A stretch of 64,000 bases of DNA, taken from an uncultured Oscillospiraceae bacterium. GTDB taxonomy: Bacteria > Bacillota > Clostridia > Oscillospirales > Oscillospiraceae. The DNA lies in assembly GCA_944385475.1 (NCBI GenBank), contig CALWXJ010000019.1, positions 18,699 through 82,698 on the forward strand, written 5' to 3'. The position numbers and the translations under genes were made by a program. The notes under the pieces were generated by a model. It saw only the letters and a program-made list of their open reading frames with translations, was not told where the DNA came from and ran no database searches. How positions within the stretch are numbered: the stretch's first letter is position 1; each line of letters begins with the position of its first letter. This document shows positions 8,020 through 16,622 of this stretch, one piece after another.

Positions 8020-8887
8020 AGTATCCTTTCCGTCCCGCGGCGGCAAAGGCCCTGGGGCTCATATGAAATGTGCTGCGGAAAGCCCGCAGAAACGTGGAAT
8101 ACTCCCGAAACCCCGCCTCTCCCGCCGCCTGCATCACCGGCATGCCGGAGCGGATCAGCTCCCCTGCCCGCAGCAACCGCTTTTGATTGACATACTGATG
8201 CAGGGTATAGCCTGTGACGTCCTTGAAGCGGTGCATCAGGTAATAGCGGCTGAGGAAAAAGGTCTTTGCCAGGGTGTCCACGGAGAGGTCCCCCGGCAGA
8301 TTCGCCGCGATATGGCGCAAAATCTCCTCGATCTTGGGGTCGGCCCGGTAACTCTCTTCCTCCCGGCAGGGGGCGTCCCGCCCCAGGAGATCCCGGTTCA
8401 CAGCGATCAGCAGCTGCTGGCAAAGCGTATCTGCCAGACGGCGGGAGCCGAACTGCACATCCCGCTGCGCCTGCTCCAGGCGCTGGAAAAGCTCCATATA
8501 GGAAAGGCGGCGGTCCGCGTCAGGCCGCAGTAGATGGAATCCCTGCTCCCGGGTGGCGTCAAAGCAGGCATCCAGAGGCTCCTCCGGATCACTGCGGCTG
8601 CGCAGCCATTCCCGGCCCAGCCACAGCACCATCCGCTCATAGGGCTGGGACGCGTCCATCACCGGCCGGTGGATGAGATTGTGCTGGACCAGCAAAATGT
8701 CCCAGGGCTTGAGAAAATAGGTCACTCCCTCCACCACATACGTCACTTTCCCCCCCAGGGGTAAAATGAGCTTATCAAACTCATGATAGTGGTATTCCAA
8801 CCGGGGAGCCAGACTGTCTTTCAAATGAAACAGGCGGAAATTTTCGTTGAGATAGCCCCTTTTATCCGCCTCATTGATCTCCGGCAA
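7994..8887 (-). CDS. AraC family transcriptional regulator
   Basis: A 297-residue regulator: an N-terminal cupin-like ligand domain (HYHEFDKLILPLGG, then YVVEGVTYFLKPWDILLV) and a C-terminal double helix-turn-helix (LAKTFFLSRYYLMHRFKDVTGYT and AGFREYSTFLRAFR). I chose TTG at 8887 because GGGAGG lies 7 nt before it; another TTG at 8905 has no such site. The stop lies inside the MATE gene, so regulator and pump form an operon on the minus strand. It is likely an activator responding to a small ligand, but the ligand cannot be named. Confidence 0.88.
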   Translation of the reverse strand: MPEINEADKRGYLNENFRLFHLKDSLAPRLEYHYHEFDKLILPLGGKVTYVVEGVTYFLKPWDILLVQHNLIHRPVMDASQPYERMVLWLGREWLRSRSDPEEPLDACFDATREQGFHLLRPDADRRLSYMELFQRLEQAQRDVQFGSRRLADTLCQQLLIAVNRDLLGRDAPCREEESYRADPKIEEILRHIAANLPGDLSVDTLAKTFFLSRYYLMHRFKDVTGYTLHQYVNQKRLLRAGELIRSGMPVMQAAGEAGFREYSTFLRAFRSTFHMSPRAFAAAGRKGYYGQADIRE

Positions 8888-9120
8888 TCCCGTCCCTCCC
8901 CTCAATGCGATTTTTTTATATTACTCCATTTTTCCCCTGTCCACAAGGGGGCAAACAAAAACCCCCCATTTCCCCCTCCGCCCCGTGCCGCAAAGTCTTC
9001 AGCCGTCAGGGAAGCAGGGGCATCAAAATTATCCTTTCCTTTTTCTCCAAAATCCTCTATACTAAGAAAAACCATCCCCGTGCCGCCGGGTCTTGGCGGC
9101 AAGGATGAAGGAGGAGAGCC

Positions 9121-9951
9121 ATGAGCCGCGCTGATGAGATTTTCATCCAAAACTGCCGGGACATTCTGGATCACGGCGTCTGGGACACGGATCTTCCTGT
9201 CCGTCCCCGGTGGGAGGACGGGACTCCCGCCCACACCGTGAAAAAATTTGGGATTATCAACCGCTACAATCTGCAGGAGGAATTCCCCATTCTCACCCTT
9301 CGCCGCACCTATTGGAAGACGGCAGTGGACGAACTTCTCTGGATCTGGCAGAAGAAATCCAACAATATCCACGACTTAAACGCCCACATCTGGGATCAGT
9401 GGGCCGACGAAAACGGCTCCATCGGCAAGGCCTACGGCTATCAGCTTGCCGTCAAGCACCGCTATGCCGAGGGGGAGATGGACCAGGTGGACCGGGTGCT
9501 CTACGATCTCAAGCACAACCCCGCCTCCCGGCGCATCATGACCAATCTCTACAATTTCCAGGACCTCCACGAGATGCACCTCTATCCCTGCGCCTACTCC
9601 ATGACCTTCAATGTCTCCGGCAACGTCTTAAATGCCATTTTAAATCAGCGCAGCCAGGACATGCTGGCCGCCAATAACTGGAACGTGGTGCAGTATGCGG
9701 TGCTGGTATTCATGTTTGCCCAGGTCAGCGGCCTTGTTCCCGGGGAACTGGTCCATGTCATCGCCGATGCCCACATCTATGACCGGCACGTCCCCATTGT
9801 GGAAAAAATGCTCACCCAGTCCCCCTCTCCGGCGCCGAAACTCACCGTGGACCCCGCAGTCACGGATTTTTATGCCTTCACCCGGGACAGCTTCTCCCTG
9901 GAGGGCTACGCTCCCGCGCCCTTTGGGGACAAGATCCCCATCGCCATTTGA
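9121..9951 (+). CDS. thyA: Thymidylate synthase ThyA
   Basis: A 276-residue folate-dependent thymidylate synthase converting dUMP to dTMP. The catalytic Cys157 is in HLYPCAYS, followed by the phosphate and dUMP-binding RSQDMLAANNWNVVQY and HIYDRH near the end. The N-terminal Arg loop is present. GGAGGAGAG precedes the ATG at 9121. The leader contains a GCCGCC...GGCGGC hairpin near 9080-9102, and a possible -10 TATACT lies at 9058-9063. folA follows after 11 nt, giving the usual dTMP/tetrahydrofolate cycle operon. Confidence 0.97.
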   Translation: MSRADEIFIQNCRDILDHGVWDTDLPVRPRWEDGTPAHTVKKFGIINRYNLQEEFPILTLRRTYWKTAVDELLWIWQKKSNNIHDLNAHIWDQWADENGSIGKAYGYQLAVKHRYAEGEMDQVDRVLYDLKHNPASRRIMTNLYNFQDLHEMHLYPCAYSMTFNVSGNVLNAILNQRSQDMLAANNWNVVQYAVLVFMFAQVSGLVPGELVHVIADAHIYDRHVPIVEKMLTQSPSPAPKLTVDPAVTDFYAFTRDSFSLEGYAPAPFGDKIPIAI

Positions 9952-9962
9952 GGAGGTTCACT

Positions 9963-10472
9963 ATGAATGCTATCGTCGTGGTGGACCGCAACTGGGCCAT
10001 CGGGAGGAACAACGCCCTCCTTTTCTCCCTGCCCACAGATATGAAGCGCTTCCGCTCCCTGACCACCGGAGGCACTGTGATCTTAGGCCGCAAGACCCTG
10101 GACTCCTTCCCCGGCGGCAGGCCCCTGCCCCGCCGCCGCAACATCGTCATCACCCGCAACCCGGACTTCACCCGGGAGGGGGCCGAGGTGGTGCCCAGCA
10201 TCCAAGCGGCCTTGGAGCGCTCTGCCGGTGAAGATCCGGACAAGCTGTGGGTCATCGGGGGCGGCAGCATCTATGCCGCCCTGCTTCCCCGGTGTAAGGC
10301 AGTGTTCCTTACCCAAGTGGACGCCGAAGCCCAGGGGGCCGACACCTTCTTCCCCGACTTAAACACACACCCGGACTGGGAGGTGGCGCACACCGGCGAT
10401 CCCATTACAGAGAACGGATTCACTTACCGATTTGTAGAGTATATCAATCAAAACCATCAATATAATATATAA
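9963..10472 (+). CDS. folA: Dihydrofolate reductase
   Basis: A 169-residue DHFR that regenerates tetrahydrofolate consumed by ThyA. Recognisable elements are WAIGRNNALLFSLPTDMKRFR (the substrate-side loop), GGTVILGRKTLDSFP and the NADPH-binding WVIGGGSIYAALL. The acidic residue that usually protonates substrate is Asp in LPTDMKRF. I start at the ATG at 9963, behind GAGGAGG that overlaps the thyA stop. It ends directly at a strong terminator. Confidence 0.95.
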   Translation: MNAIVVVDRNWAIGRNNALLFSLPTDMKRFRSLTTGGTVILGRKTLDSFPGGRPLPRRRNIVITRNPDFTREGAEVVPSIQAALERSAGEDPDKLWVIGGGSIYAALLPRCKAVFLTQVDAEAQGADTFFPDLNTHPDWEVAHTGDPITENGFTYRFVEYINQNHQYNI

Positions 10473-10505
10473 AAAGAGCCCGCCGATCTTTTCGGCGGGC
10501 TCTTT
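10473..10505. terminator. Intrinsic terminator after folA, usable on both strands
   Basis: A perfect 14-bp stem (10473-10486 with 10492-10505). The plus-strand tail is CTCTTTTGATCC. The minus-strand tail, TTTTTATATAT, is better, which suggests that something is also transcribed towards it on the minus strand (see 10517-10720). Confidence 0.82.
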
Positions 10506-10516
10506 TGATCCTGGTC

Positions 10517-10720
10517 TTACATTTGGGGAGCAGACTTTGGCAGGCCCCGGTGCCCTCCCCGGTAGGCGGCGCTGCACGGCTCATGGCCGGAATACAGCGG
10601 TATCCACCCCCAAAATGTCCCCCCGCCGATGGCCTCAAAATCCGCCGCTTTCCCACCTCCTTTCAAGGATAAGACACACCCATCCCCTATTCGTTCCGGC
10701 GTTTTCCCGAAAAGCCGCAT
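10517..10720 (-). CDS. Possible small protein gene (67 codons) opposite recG
   Basis: The 276 nt between folA and recG hold no plus-strand gene. On the minus strand, a candidate promoter (-35 TTGCAC 10763-10768, -10 TATAAT 10739-10744, 18-nt spacer) precedes an ATG at 10720. The 67-codon frame starts MRLFGKTPERIGDG and contains GGGTFWGWIPLYSGHEP. It is followed by a hairpin with a good T tail on that strand (10473-10505). The ribosome binding site is weak (GTGGA), and I recognise no family. A non-coding RNA is an equal possibility. Confidence 0.25.
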   Translation of the reverse strand: MRLFGKTPERIGDGCVLSLKGGGKAADFEAIGGGTFWGWIPLYSGHEPCSAAYRGGHRGLPKSAPQM

Positions 10721-10748
10721 TGTTTTTCCACGGCAGATATTATATAAT
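10720..10748 (+). promoter_or_regulatory. Promoter of recG
   Basis: The -35 TTGTTT (10720-10725) and -10 TATAAT (10743-10748) are separated by 17 nt. The -10 lies in a palindromic ATTATATAAT that also supplies a -10 for the minus strand. It is 34 nt upstream of the recG start. Confidence 0.7.
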
Positions 10749-10781
10749 GGAACAAACGTACTGTGCAAGGAGGCGGGCCCC

Positions 10782-12833
10782 ATGGCGGATCTTTCCACCA
10801 ACATACAATTCATCCGGGGCATCGGCCCTCAGAAGGCCAAGGCCCTGGGGAAGCTGGGCATCACCACACTGCAAGACCTTATTGCCTACCTCCCCCGCCG
10901 CTATGAGGACCGCAGGGCACTGCGGCACATTGCGGACCTTCAAAATGGAGAGACCGCCTGTGTGGCGGCTATGGTGGCGTCTCCCCCCACCCTTGCCCAC
11001 ATCCGCAAGGGCATGGACCTCATCAAAGTCCGGGCGGTGGACGAGACCGGAGCGCTGGATGTGACCTTTTTCAACCAGACCTGGCTGAAAACCAGCCTCC
11101 GGCAAGGGGAGACCTATATCTTCTGCGGCCGGGCGGAGGGGAACCTCCTGCACCGTCAGATGGCCTCTCCCATCGTGGAATTGGCGGGCCGCCGGGAACA
11201 GACGGGCCGCATCGTCCCCATCTATCCCCTCACCGCCGGAGTCTCCCAGCTGGTGCTCTTCCGGTCCATCCGTCAGGGGCTGGATGCGTGCGCTGATATT
11301 TTGCCGGACGTGCTGCCGGACGATATCCGCCGGGCCCATCACCTGTGCCGCATCGGCTATGCCTATGAGAACATTCATTTTCCGGAAAGCGCCGAGGCCC
11401 TGGACATTGCCCGGCGGCGCCTGGCCTTTGAGGAACTGTTCCTCTTCTCCATCGGCTTAAAGCGGCTGCGCAGCCGCCGGGAGGTAGTCTCTGTCCCGCC
11501 CTGCCAGGAGGTGGACATGGGGGGCTTTTTTGGTGCCCTGCCCTTCACCCTGACGGATGCTCAGCGCCGCTGCGTGGAGGAGGCTCTGCAGGACATGCGC
11601 TCTGGCACACCCATGAACCGCCTGTGCCAGGGGGACGTGGGCTCCGGCAAGACCATGGTGGCCGCCGCATGCGTATACTTCATGGTGAAAAACGGCCGCC
11701 AGGCGGCCTTGATGGCCCCCACGGAAATCCTGGCCCGGCAGCACTATGGGGGCCTTGCCCCCCTGATGGAGCAGCTGGGCATCCGCTGCGCCCTGCTGAC
11801 AGGCTCCACCAGTGCCAAAACCAAGCGCTCCGTTTTGCAGCAGCTATCCTCCGGGGAGATCGACTTTGCCATCGGCACCCATGCCCTCCTCACCGGCAGC
11901 GTGGAATTTGCCGACCTGGGATTGGTGGTCACCGACGAGCAGCACCGCTTCGGCGTTGCCCAGCGGGCGGCCCTGGCGGCGAAAGGCTCCCATCCCCACA
12001 TGCTGGTGATGTCCGCCACCCCCATCCCCCGGACGTTGGCGCTGATTTTATATGGGGACCTGGACGTCTCCATCATCGACCAGCTCCCTCCGGGAAGAAA
12101 ACCGGTGGAGACCTACGCCGTCCCCGGCAGCTACCGTCCCCGGATCTACGCCTTTTTGGACAAGCTCATGGCGGAGGGCCGCCAGGCCTACATCGTCTGT
12201 CCGATGGTGGAAGAGAGCGATGATGCCGCCGCCGATGACCGCAAGGCCGTCACCGCCTATGCCGAAAAGCTCCAGGAGGAGGTCTTTCCCCATCGGAGCG
12301 TGGCCTTCGTCCACGGGAAGATGAAGCCCCGGGAAAAGGAGGCAGTAATGGCCGCCTTTGCCGCTGGAAAGACGGATATTCTGGTCTCCACCACCGTCAT
12401 TGAGGTGGGGGTGGACGTGCCCAACGCCGCCGTCATGGTCATCGAAAACGCCGAGCGCTTCGGCCTCAGCCAGCTCCACCAGCTGCGGGGCCGGGTGGGC
12501 CGGGGGCAGCACCAGTCTTACTGCATCCTCATCTCTGACAACCGCAACGAAGAGACCCGGGAGCGGCTGAAGGTCATGACGAAAACCACCGACGGCTTCC
12601 GCATCGCGGAGGAGGATCTGCGGCTGCGGGGTCCCGGCGACTTCTTTGGAGAGCGTCAGCACGGATTGCCGGGGCTGAAGATCGCAGACCTGGGCTGCGG
12701 CACGGATCTTCTCCGGGAGGCGCAGCAGGCGGCGGAGGAACTGCTCTCCCAGGACCCGAATCTTACCACCTGCCCCGCCACGGCGGTGCGGGTGGAGGCG
12801 CTCTTTACCCAAAATGCCAACACGCTGAACTGA
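10782..12833 (+). CDS. recG: ATP-dependent DNA helicase RecG
   Basis: A 683-residue RecG, the branch-migrating helicase that remodels stalled forks and Holliday junctions. The N-terminal wedge/OB region contains GIGPQKAKALGKLGI (about residues 10-24). The helicase core has Walker A GDVGSGKT (about 285), the DEQHRFG motif II (about 385), SATPIPRTLAL motif III and LHQLRGRVGRG motif VI. The RecG-specific C-terminal FFGERQHGLPGLK is present. The ATG at 10782 follows AGGAGG. It is full length and monocistronic. Confidence 0.97.
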   Translation: MADLSTNIQFIRGIGPQKAKALGKLGITTLQDLIAYLPRRYEDRRALRHIADLQNGETACVAAMVASPPTLAHIRKGMDLIKVRAVDETGALDVTFFNQTWLKTSLRQGETYIFCGRAEGNLLHRQMASPIVELAGRREQTGRIVPIYPLTAGVSQLVLFRSIRQGLDACADILPDVLPDDIRRAHHLCRIGYAYENIHFPESAEALDIARRRLAFEELFLFSIGLKRLRSRREVVSVPPCQEVDMGGFFGALPFTLTDAQRRCVEEALQDMRSGTPMNRLCQGDVGSGKTMVAAACVYFMVKNGRQAALMAPTEILARQHYGGLAPLMEQLGIRCALLTGSTSAKTKRSVLQQLSSGEIDFAIGTHALLTGSVEFADLGLVVTDEQHRFGVAQRAALAAKGSHPHMLVMSATPIPRTLALILYGDLDVSIIDQLPPGRKPVETYAVPGSYRPRIYAFLDKLMAEGRQAYIVCPMVEESDDAAADDRKAVTAYAEKLQEEVFPHRSVAFVHGKMKPREKEAVMAAFAAGKTDILVSTTVIEVGVDVPNAAVMVIENAERFGLSQLHQLRGRVGRGQHQSYCILISDNRNEETRERLKVMTKTTDGFRIAEEDLRLRGPGDFFGERQHGLPGLKIADLGCGTDLLREAQQAAEELLSQDPNLTTCPATAVRVEALFTQNANTLN

Positions 12834-12880
12834 CAAGACGCCCAAGGTACGCCCCCGGCGTCTTGTTTTTTCTTTTTTTG
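12833..12880 (+). terminator. Intrinsic terminator of recG
   Basis: The stem ACAAGACGCC (12833-12842) with GGCGTCTTG (12857-12865) is followed by TTTTTTCTTTTTTT. Confidence 0.88.
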
Positions 12881-12928
12881 TGACCGATGGCCCTTTTGAA
12901 TCGTAAAAAAGGCAGAGGAGGTGAGACG

Positions 12929-13396
12929 ATGACCAACCAAGAGCTGCTTTTTGAAAAAACATACGAGACCTATGGCCCCTCCCTGTACCGCTTCTGCCTG
13001 CTGCAGATGAAAAATCCCGCGGATGCCGAAGACGTGCTGCAGGAGGTCTTTTTCAAGCGGCTGTACCGGGCTCCCTCCTTCGCCTCGCCGGAGCATGAGC
13101 GGCGGTGGCTGTTCCGGGTGGCCCTGAATCAGTGCCGGGACGCCTGGAAGCACGCCAGCCGGCGGGAAGTCCCTCTGGAGGTGGCCAGCGGGGCGGTGAC
13201 ACCGGAGGAGCTGGGTCTTTTGGAACAGGTGTCCCGGCTTCCGGAGCCCCAGCGGGTGGTGCTGCACCTGCACTACTATGAGGGCTACACCCTCCGGGAG
13301 ATCGCCGGGCTGCTGGGTGTAACGGTGCCCACAGTGAAGATGCGCCTGAAACGGGGGCGAGACACCCTGCGGAAAACATGGGAGGAATCACGATGA
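12929..13396 (+). CDS. ECF-type RNA polymerase sigma factor
   Basis: A 155-residue sigma-70 family protein with only regions 2 and 4. Region 2 contains NPADAEDVLQEVFFKRLY (core binding). Region 4 contains LPEPQRVVLHLHYYEGYTLREIAGLLG with a helix-turn-helix. There is no region 1.1 or 3, as in extracytoplasmic-function sigmas. The ATG at 12929 has GGAGGTGAG upstream. The stop overlaps the start of the DUF4179 gene (ATGA), so the pair is co-translated, as in sigma/anti-sigma modules. Confidence 0.9.
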   Translation: MTNQELLFEKTYETYGPSLYRFCLLQMKNPADAEDVLQEVFFKRLYRAPSFASPEHERRWLFRVALNQCRDAWKHASRREVPLEVASGAVTPEELGLLEQVSRLPEPQRVVLHLHYYEGYTLREIAGLLGVTVPTVKMRLKRGRDTLRKTWEESR

Positions 13397-14523
13397 AAAC
13401 GCTCTATCAAAACGCCATGGAACACTGCGCCCCACCGGAGGAGCTGAAAGAGCGCCTGCAAAAACGGGTCTTTGCCACCCAGCCTCCGGCAGAGGCCCGC
13501 CGGGTCTTTCATCCCCGGGGCTTCTTCCGCCGCGCGGCGCTGGCGGCTATTTTGGCAGCGATCCTTTGTATATCCGCCGTGGCGGCCGTGGTGGCGAATT
13601 GGGATGCCATCCTCTCCCGCCGCTTCGGAGAGGAGGCCGCTGAGACCCCCATGGGCCAGGCTGCATTCCAGGAGGTGCTGGTCACCAGCATCTGCGACGA
13701 TGTGACGCTGACCGTGCGGCAGGCCCTGTGCAGCGACAAGACCGTCTATCTGGTGCTGGACTACCACTTGCCCGCAACCGTGGACCCGGCGTGGATGGAG
13801 GAGATATGCGCGGATGAGGATGCCGTTTTGTACGTCCCCAAAGTCTCTTTTTACGCCACCGGGGAGGTGGCCTGGGAGGAGCTCCAGGAGGCGGACGGAG
13901 CGCTCTGGGCGGATCTGGACTGGGGAGATACCACTTCGTACAGCTCCTACCTCTCCCGGAGCAATTTCCTCTTCCCCTACCGCTTTTTGGGGGGCGCCTC
14001 CTCCAGGGTGGAATCCCAGGGGTATGATGCCGCCTCCGGCACCCTCACCTACCTTCTGGAGTACACCGCCAAATCCACTTCCCAGTCCCTGGGAGATCAG
14101 CCCCTGACTATCCTGGTGGGACCTCCCTGCGTTGAAAAGGACGGAACCTCCACCCCGCTGGCGGATCACCCCGCCCTCCTCACCTTCCAGCCGGAGTATT
14201 CCTCTCAGACCCTGACAGGGACGTATCGGGACGAGGCAGGCTGCACCCTTACAGTGACCCTCTCCCCCTTCGCCATCAACGTGGATACCTACGGCGCCGG
14301 CCTTGAAAGTCTGGAGGACCTCTACCACAGTGTCTTCCTGATCCTCTCCGACGGCACCCGGCCGGCCCTGACGGACCTCACCCTGGGCTGCAGCGGCAGC
14401 GCCGGCGGCCCCACAGGGGCCCCGCCCACCTCTGTTTCCCTCCAAACCACCCTCTCAGAGCTTTTAGATGTCTCCCAGGTGGAGGCAGTGGAGGTGGGGT
14501 CCTTTACCGTGGAAATGGGCTGA
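13393..14523 (+). CDS. DUF4179-type membrane protein, putative anti-sigma factor
   Basis: A 376-residue protein with a cytoplasmic N-terminus (about residues 1-46, including CAPPEELKERLQKRV), one membrane segment (about 47-68) and a large extracellular beta-rich domain. This layout and the four-base ATGA overlap with the ECF sigma gene indicate an anti-sigma factor that holds the sigma at the membrane. The zinc-binding HxxxCxxC of classical anti-sigmas is absent, although an isolated His-Cys occurs near residue 11. The sensed signal is unknown. It terminates at a long hairpin. Confidence 0.75.
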   Translation: MKTLYQNAMEHCAPPEELKERLQKRVFATQPPAEARRVFHPRGFFRRAALAAILAAILCISAVAAVVANWDAILSRRFGEEAAETPMGQAAFQEVLVTSICDDVTLTVRQALCSDKTVYLVLDYHLPATVDPAWMEEICADEDAVLYVPKVSFYATGEVAWEELQEADGALWADLDWGDTTSYSSYLSRSNFLFPYRFLGGASSRVESQGYDAASGTLTYLLEYTAKSTSQSLGDQPLTILVGPPCVEKDGTSTPLADHPALLTFQPEYSSQTLTGTYRDEAGCTLTVTLSPFAINVDTYGAGLESLEDLYHSVFLILSDGTRPALTDLTLGCSGSAGGPTGAPPTSVSLQTTLSELLDVSQVEAVEVGSFTVEMG

Positions 14524-14551
14524 CGGACCCCTTCGCCGGGAAACATGCAGC

Positions 14552-14581
14552 AAAAAAGCCGCCCTTAAGGGCGGCTTTTTT
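14552..14581. terminator. Bidirectional terminator between convergent genes
   Basis: A perfect 30-nt palindrome (A6-GCCGCCCTT and its complement) with T runs on both strands. It lies between the DUF4179 stop (14523) and the nucleotidase stop (14646). Confidence 0.9.
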
Positions 14582-14645
14582 ATCATGCCTTTACACCGGC
14601 AAGGCGCCTTTTTCCCCGGAGAAGTTCCCCGGCAGGCTGCGGCTT

Positions 14646-15221
14646 TTATTTCAGTTGGTCCAGCGTCAGGGAGAAACTGTCCATAAAGGTGCCCAGGAAG
14701 TAATCCACCTCCTGAAGGCCATAGCTCTCCAGCGCCGCCCGGGTCTGGGCAGCGGCGTCCCGGAATTCGGCGTTGCCCGCCTTCAGCTCCTCCACGCACT
14801 TGATATAGGCCGAGAGCTTGTCCGCCGCTTTCACGATCTTTTCCGTCTGGGGGTCCACCTGGGTCAGCACCGGGGCATAGCACCCCTGGAGCTGCGGCGG
14901 CAGCATGCGCAGCAGCTTTTCCTGGGCCACCCGCTCCACCGCCTGATAGGCGCTGCGAATGGCAGGGTTGTCGTATTTGATGGGAGTGGGCATATCCCCG
15001 GTGAGGATCTCACTGGCGTCATGGTACAGCGCCGCCACCGCCACCGCCCCAGCGTCCACATCCCCGCCGAACATCTCATTGCGGATCACCGCCAGGGCAT
15101 GGGCCAGGACGGCCACCTGATGGCTGTGCTCCTGGACATTTTCCGGGGCGGTGTTGCGCATCAGCGCCCAGCGCTGGATAAACCGCATCCGGGAAAGGTA
15201 GGCAAAAAAGTGGCTTTTCAT
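14646..15221 (-). CDS. HD-domain 5'-deoxynucleotidase (YfbR-like)
   Basis: A 191-residue HD hydrolase. FFAYLSRMRFIQRWALMRNTAPENVQEHSHQVA matches the E. coli YfbR pattern, with metal ligands in EHS and in ALYHDASEILTGDMPTPIKY (the HD pair plus the TGD/PTP loop). YfbR removes phosphate from dNMPs, so this gene may trim deoxynucleotide pools. I start at the ATG at 15221, four bases after the mtaB stop and behind AAGGAGTGAGGGG. It forms an operon with mtaB, with no obvious functional link. Confidence 0.88.
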   Translation of the reverse strand: MKSHFFAYLSRMRFIQRWALMRNTAPENVQEHSHQVAVLAHALAVIRNEMFGGDVDAGAVAVAALYHDASEILTGDMPTPIKYDNPAIRSAYQAVERVAQEKLLRMLPPQLQGCYAPVLTQVDPQTEKIVKAADKLSAYIKCVEELKAGNAEFRDAAAQTRAALESYGLQEVDYFLGTFMDSFSLTLDQLK

Positions 15222-15225
15222 CCCC

Positions 15226-16515
15226 TCACTCCTTTTCACATTCCCCATAGAGGACCTCTCCGTCGGTGCGCAGGATCCGCACAGGGCGGATGACGTTGTG
15301 CAGTCCCTCTCCCGTCACCCGCACCTCCATGTAATTGGGAGCATGTCCGGCAAAGAGCCCCTCCCGGGGCTGCTCAAACAACACCGGGTACACCCGGCCC
15401 AGACAGCCTTCCAGATAGGCCCGGTGCATCTTCCCCGCCAGGCGGGACACCTGGTGGGTGCGAAGGTCCTTCACTTCCGGGGGCACCTGGATCATGTCGG
15501 CAGCAGGGGTGCCGGGACGGATGGAATAGGGGAAGACGTGCATCTGGGCAAAGCCGCAGCGGTGAATGAAGTCCATGGTCTTTTCAAAATCCCCGTCTGT
15601 CTCTCCCGGAAAGCCCACCACCAGATCCGTGGTGATGGCGGGGCGGGGGAAAAAGCGATGCAAAAGCTCCACAGACTGCAGATACCGGGCGGTATCATAT
15701 TTGCGGTTCATGGCCCGCAGGGTCTTGTCGCACCCGCTTTGCAGCGACAGGTGGAACTGGGGGCAAAGGCCCGGCAGGGCCGATGCCCGGCGGCAAAACT
15801 CCTCCGTAATGGTGCGGGGCTCCAGACTGCCCAGCCGGATCCGCACATCCCCGGCAGCCTGGGCCACCGCCTCCATCAAATCGATCAGGCTCTTCCCGTC
15901 TTTTCGCTCCATCCCCCAGGAGGAGATCTCGATGCCGGTGATGACAATCTCCCGGTACCCTTCCTCCGCCAGCTGGCGGGCCTGCTCTGCCGCCACCTCC
16001 AGGGGCACGGAGCGCACAGGTCCCCGGGCATAGGGGATGATGCAGTAGGTACAGAAGTTGACGCAGCCGTCCTCCACCTTCAGCATGGCCCGGGTGCGTC
16101 CCTCCATGCCGCCGGCAGGCAGCACCTCAAACGTCCGCCGATCAAAGGAGCGGTCCACGCAACAGCAGCGGTCCCGCTGCGCCGCCGTCTTTTCCAGAAG
16201 GTCCAAAAAGCCCATGCGATCCCCTGTGCCGCAGATAAGATCCACATCCAGCTTCTCCACGTCCTCCCGCTGGGTCTGGGGGTAGCAGCCGCACACCGCC
16301 ACCACTGCGCCGGGGTGGAGCTTCCGGGCCCGGTGGATCACCTGGCGGGACTTCTGGTCACTGACAGCGGTGACAGAGCAGGTATTCACCACATAGGCCT
16401 CCGCCTCCTGGGAAAAATCCACCACCGTGTGACCCCGGCGGCGCAGCTCCTGCTCCATGGCCTGGGTCTCGTATTGATTTACTTTGCACCCAAGGGTATA
16501 AATGGCAACTTTCAT
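15226..16515 (-). CDS. mtaB: tRNA t6A37 methylthiotransferase MtaB
   Basis: A 429-residue radical-SAM methylthiotransferase of the MtaB (YqeV) group, which converts t6A37 to ms2t6A37 in tRNAs reading ANN codons. The N-terminal UPF0004 domain has Cys in TLGCKVNQYE, VNTCSV and VCGCYPQ for the auxiliary cluster. The radical-SAM motif is CVNFCTYC, and a TRAM-like end follows (about residues 365-429). The ATG at 16515 has AAGGAG upstream. It is distinguished from RimO and MiaB by KVNQYE at the first cysteine. Confidence 0.93.
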   Translation of the reverse strand: MKVAIYTLGCKVNQYETQAMEQELRRRGHTVVDFSQEAEAYVVNTCSVTAVSDQKSRQVIHRARKLHPGAVVAVCGCYPQTQREDVEKLDVDLICGTGDRMGFLDLLEKTAAQRDRCCCVDRSFDRRTFEVLPAGGMEGRTRAMLKVEDGCVNFCTYCIIPYARGPVRSVPLEVAAEQARQLAEEGYREIVITGIEISSWGMERKDGKSLIDLMEAVAQAAGDVRIRLGSLEPRTITEEFCRRASALPGLCPQFHLSLQSGCDKTLRAMNRKYDTARYLQSVELLHRFFPRPAITTDLVVGFPGETDGDFEKTMDFIHRCGFAQMHVFPYSIRPGTPAADMIQVPPEVKDLRTHQVSRLAGKMHRAYLEGCLGRVYPVLFEQPREGLFAGHAPNYMEVRVTGEGLHNVIRPVRILRTDGEVLYGECEKE

Positions 16516-16524
16516 GGAATCTCC

Positions 16525-16553
16525 TTGCGTTTTACAAAAACTACCTGTATAAT
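16525..16553 (+). promoter_or_regulatory. Promoter of the cysteine desulfurase gene
   Basis: The -35 TTGCGT (16525-16530) and -10 TATAAT (16548-16553) are 17 nt apart. The promoter lies 70 nt before the start at 16623 and overlaps the leader of the divergent mtaB gene. Confidence 0.7.
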
Positions 16554-16569
16554 GATCTGGCTGTCCCCC

Positions 16570-16598
16570 ATTATACCGGGATTTCACCAGGAGGGCAA
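16570..16598 (-). promoter_or_regulatory. Promoter of mtaB
   Basis: On the minus strand, the -35 TTGCCC (16593-16598) and -10 TATAAT (16570-16575) have a 17-nt spacer. It faces the desulfurase promoter, so transcription from the two would cross. Confidence 0.65.
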
Positions 16599-16622
16599 GC
16601 CCAAACCACGGGAGGTTTTCAA

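Noticed and set aside
8903-8905. TTG at 8905 as the AraC start
   Set aside because: No ribosome binding site precedes it, whereas TTG at 8887 has GGGAGG at good spacing.
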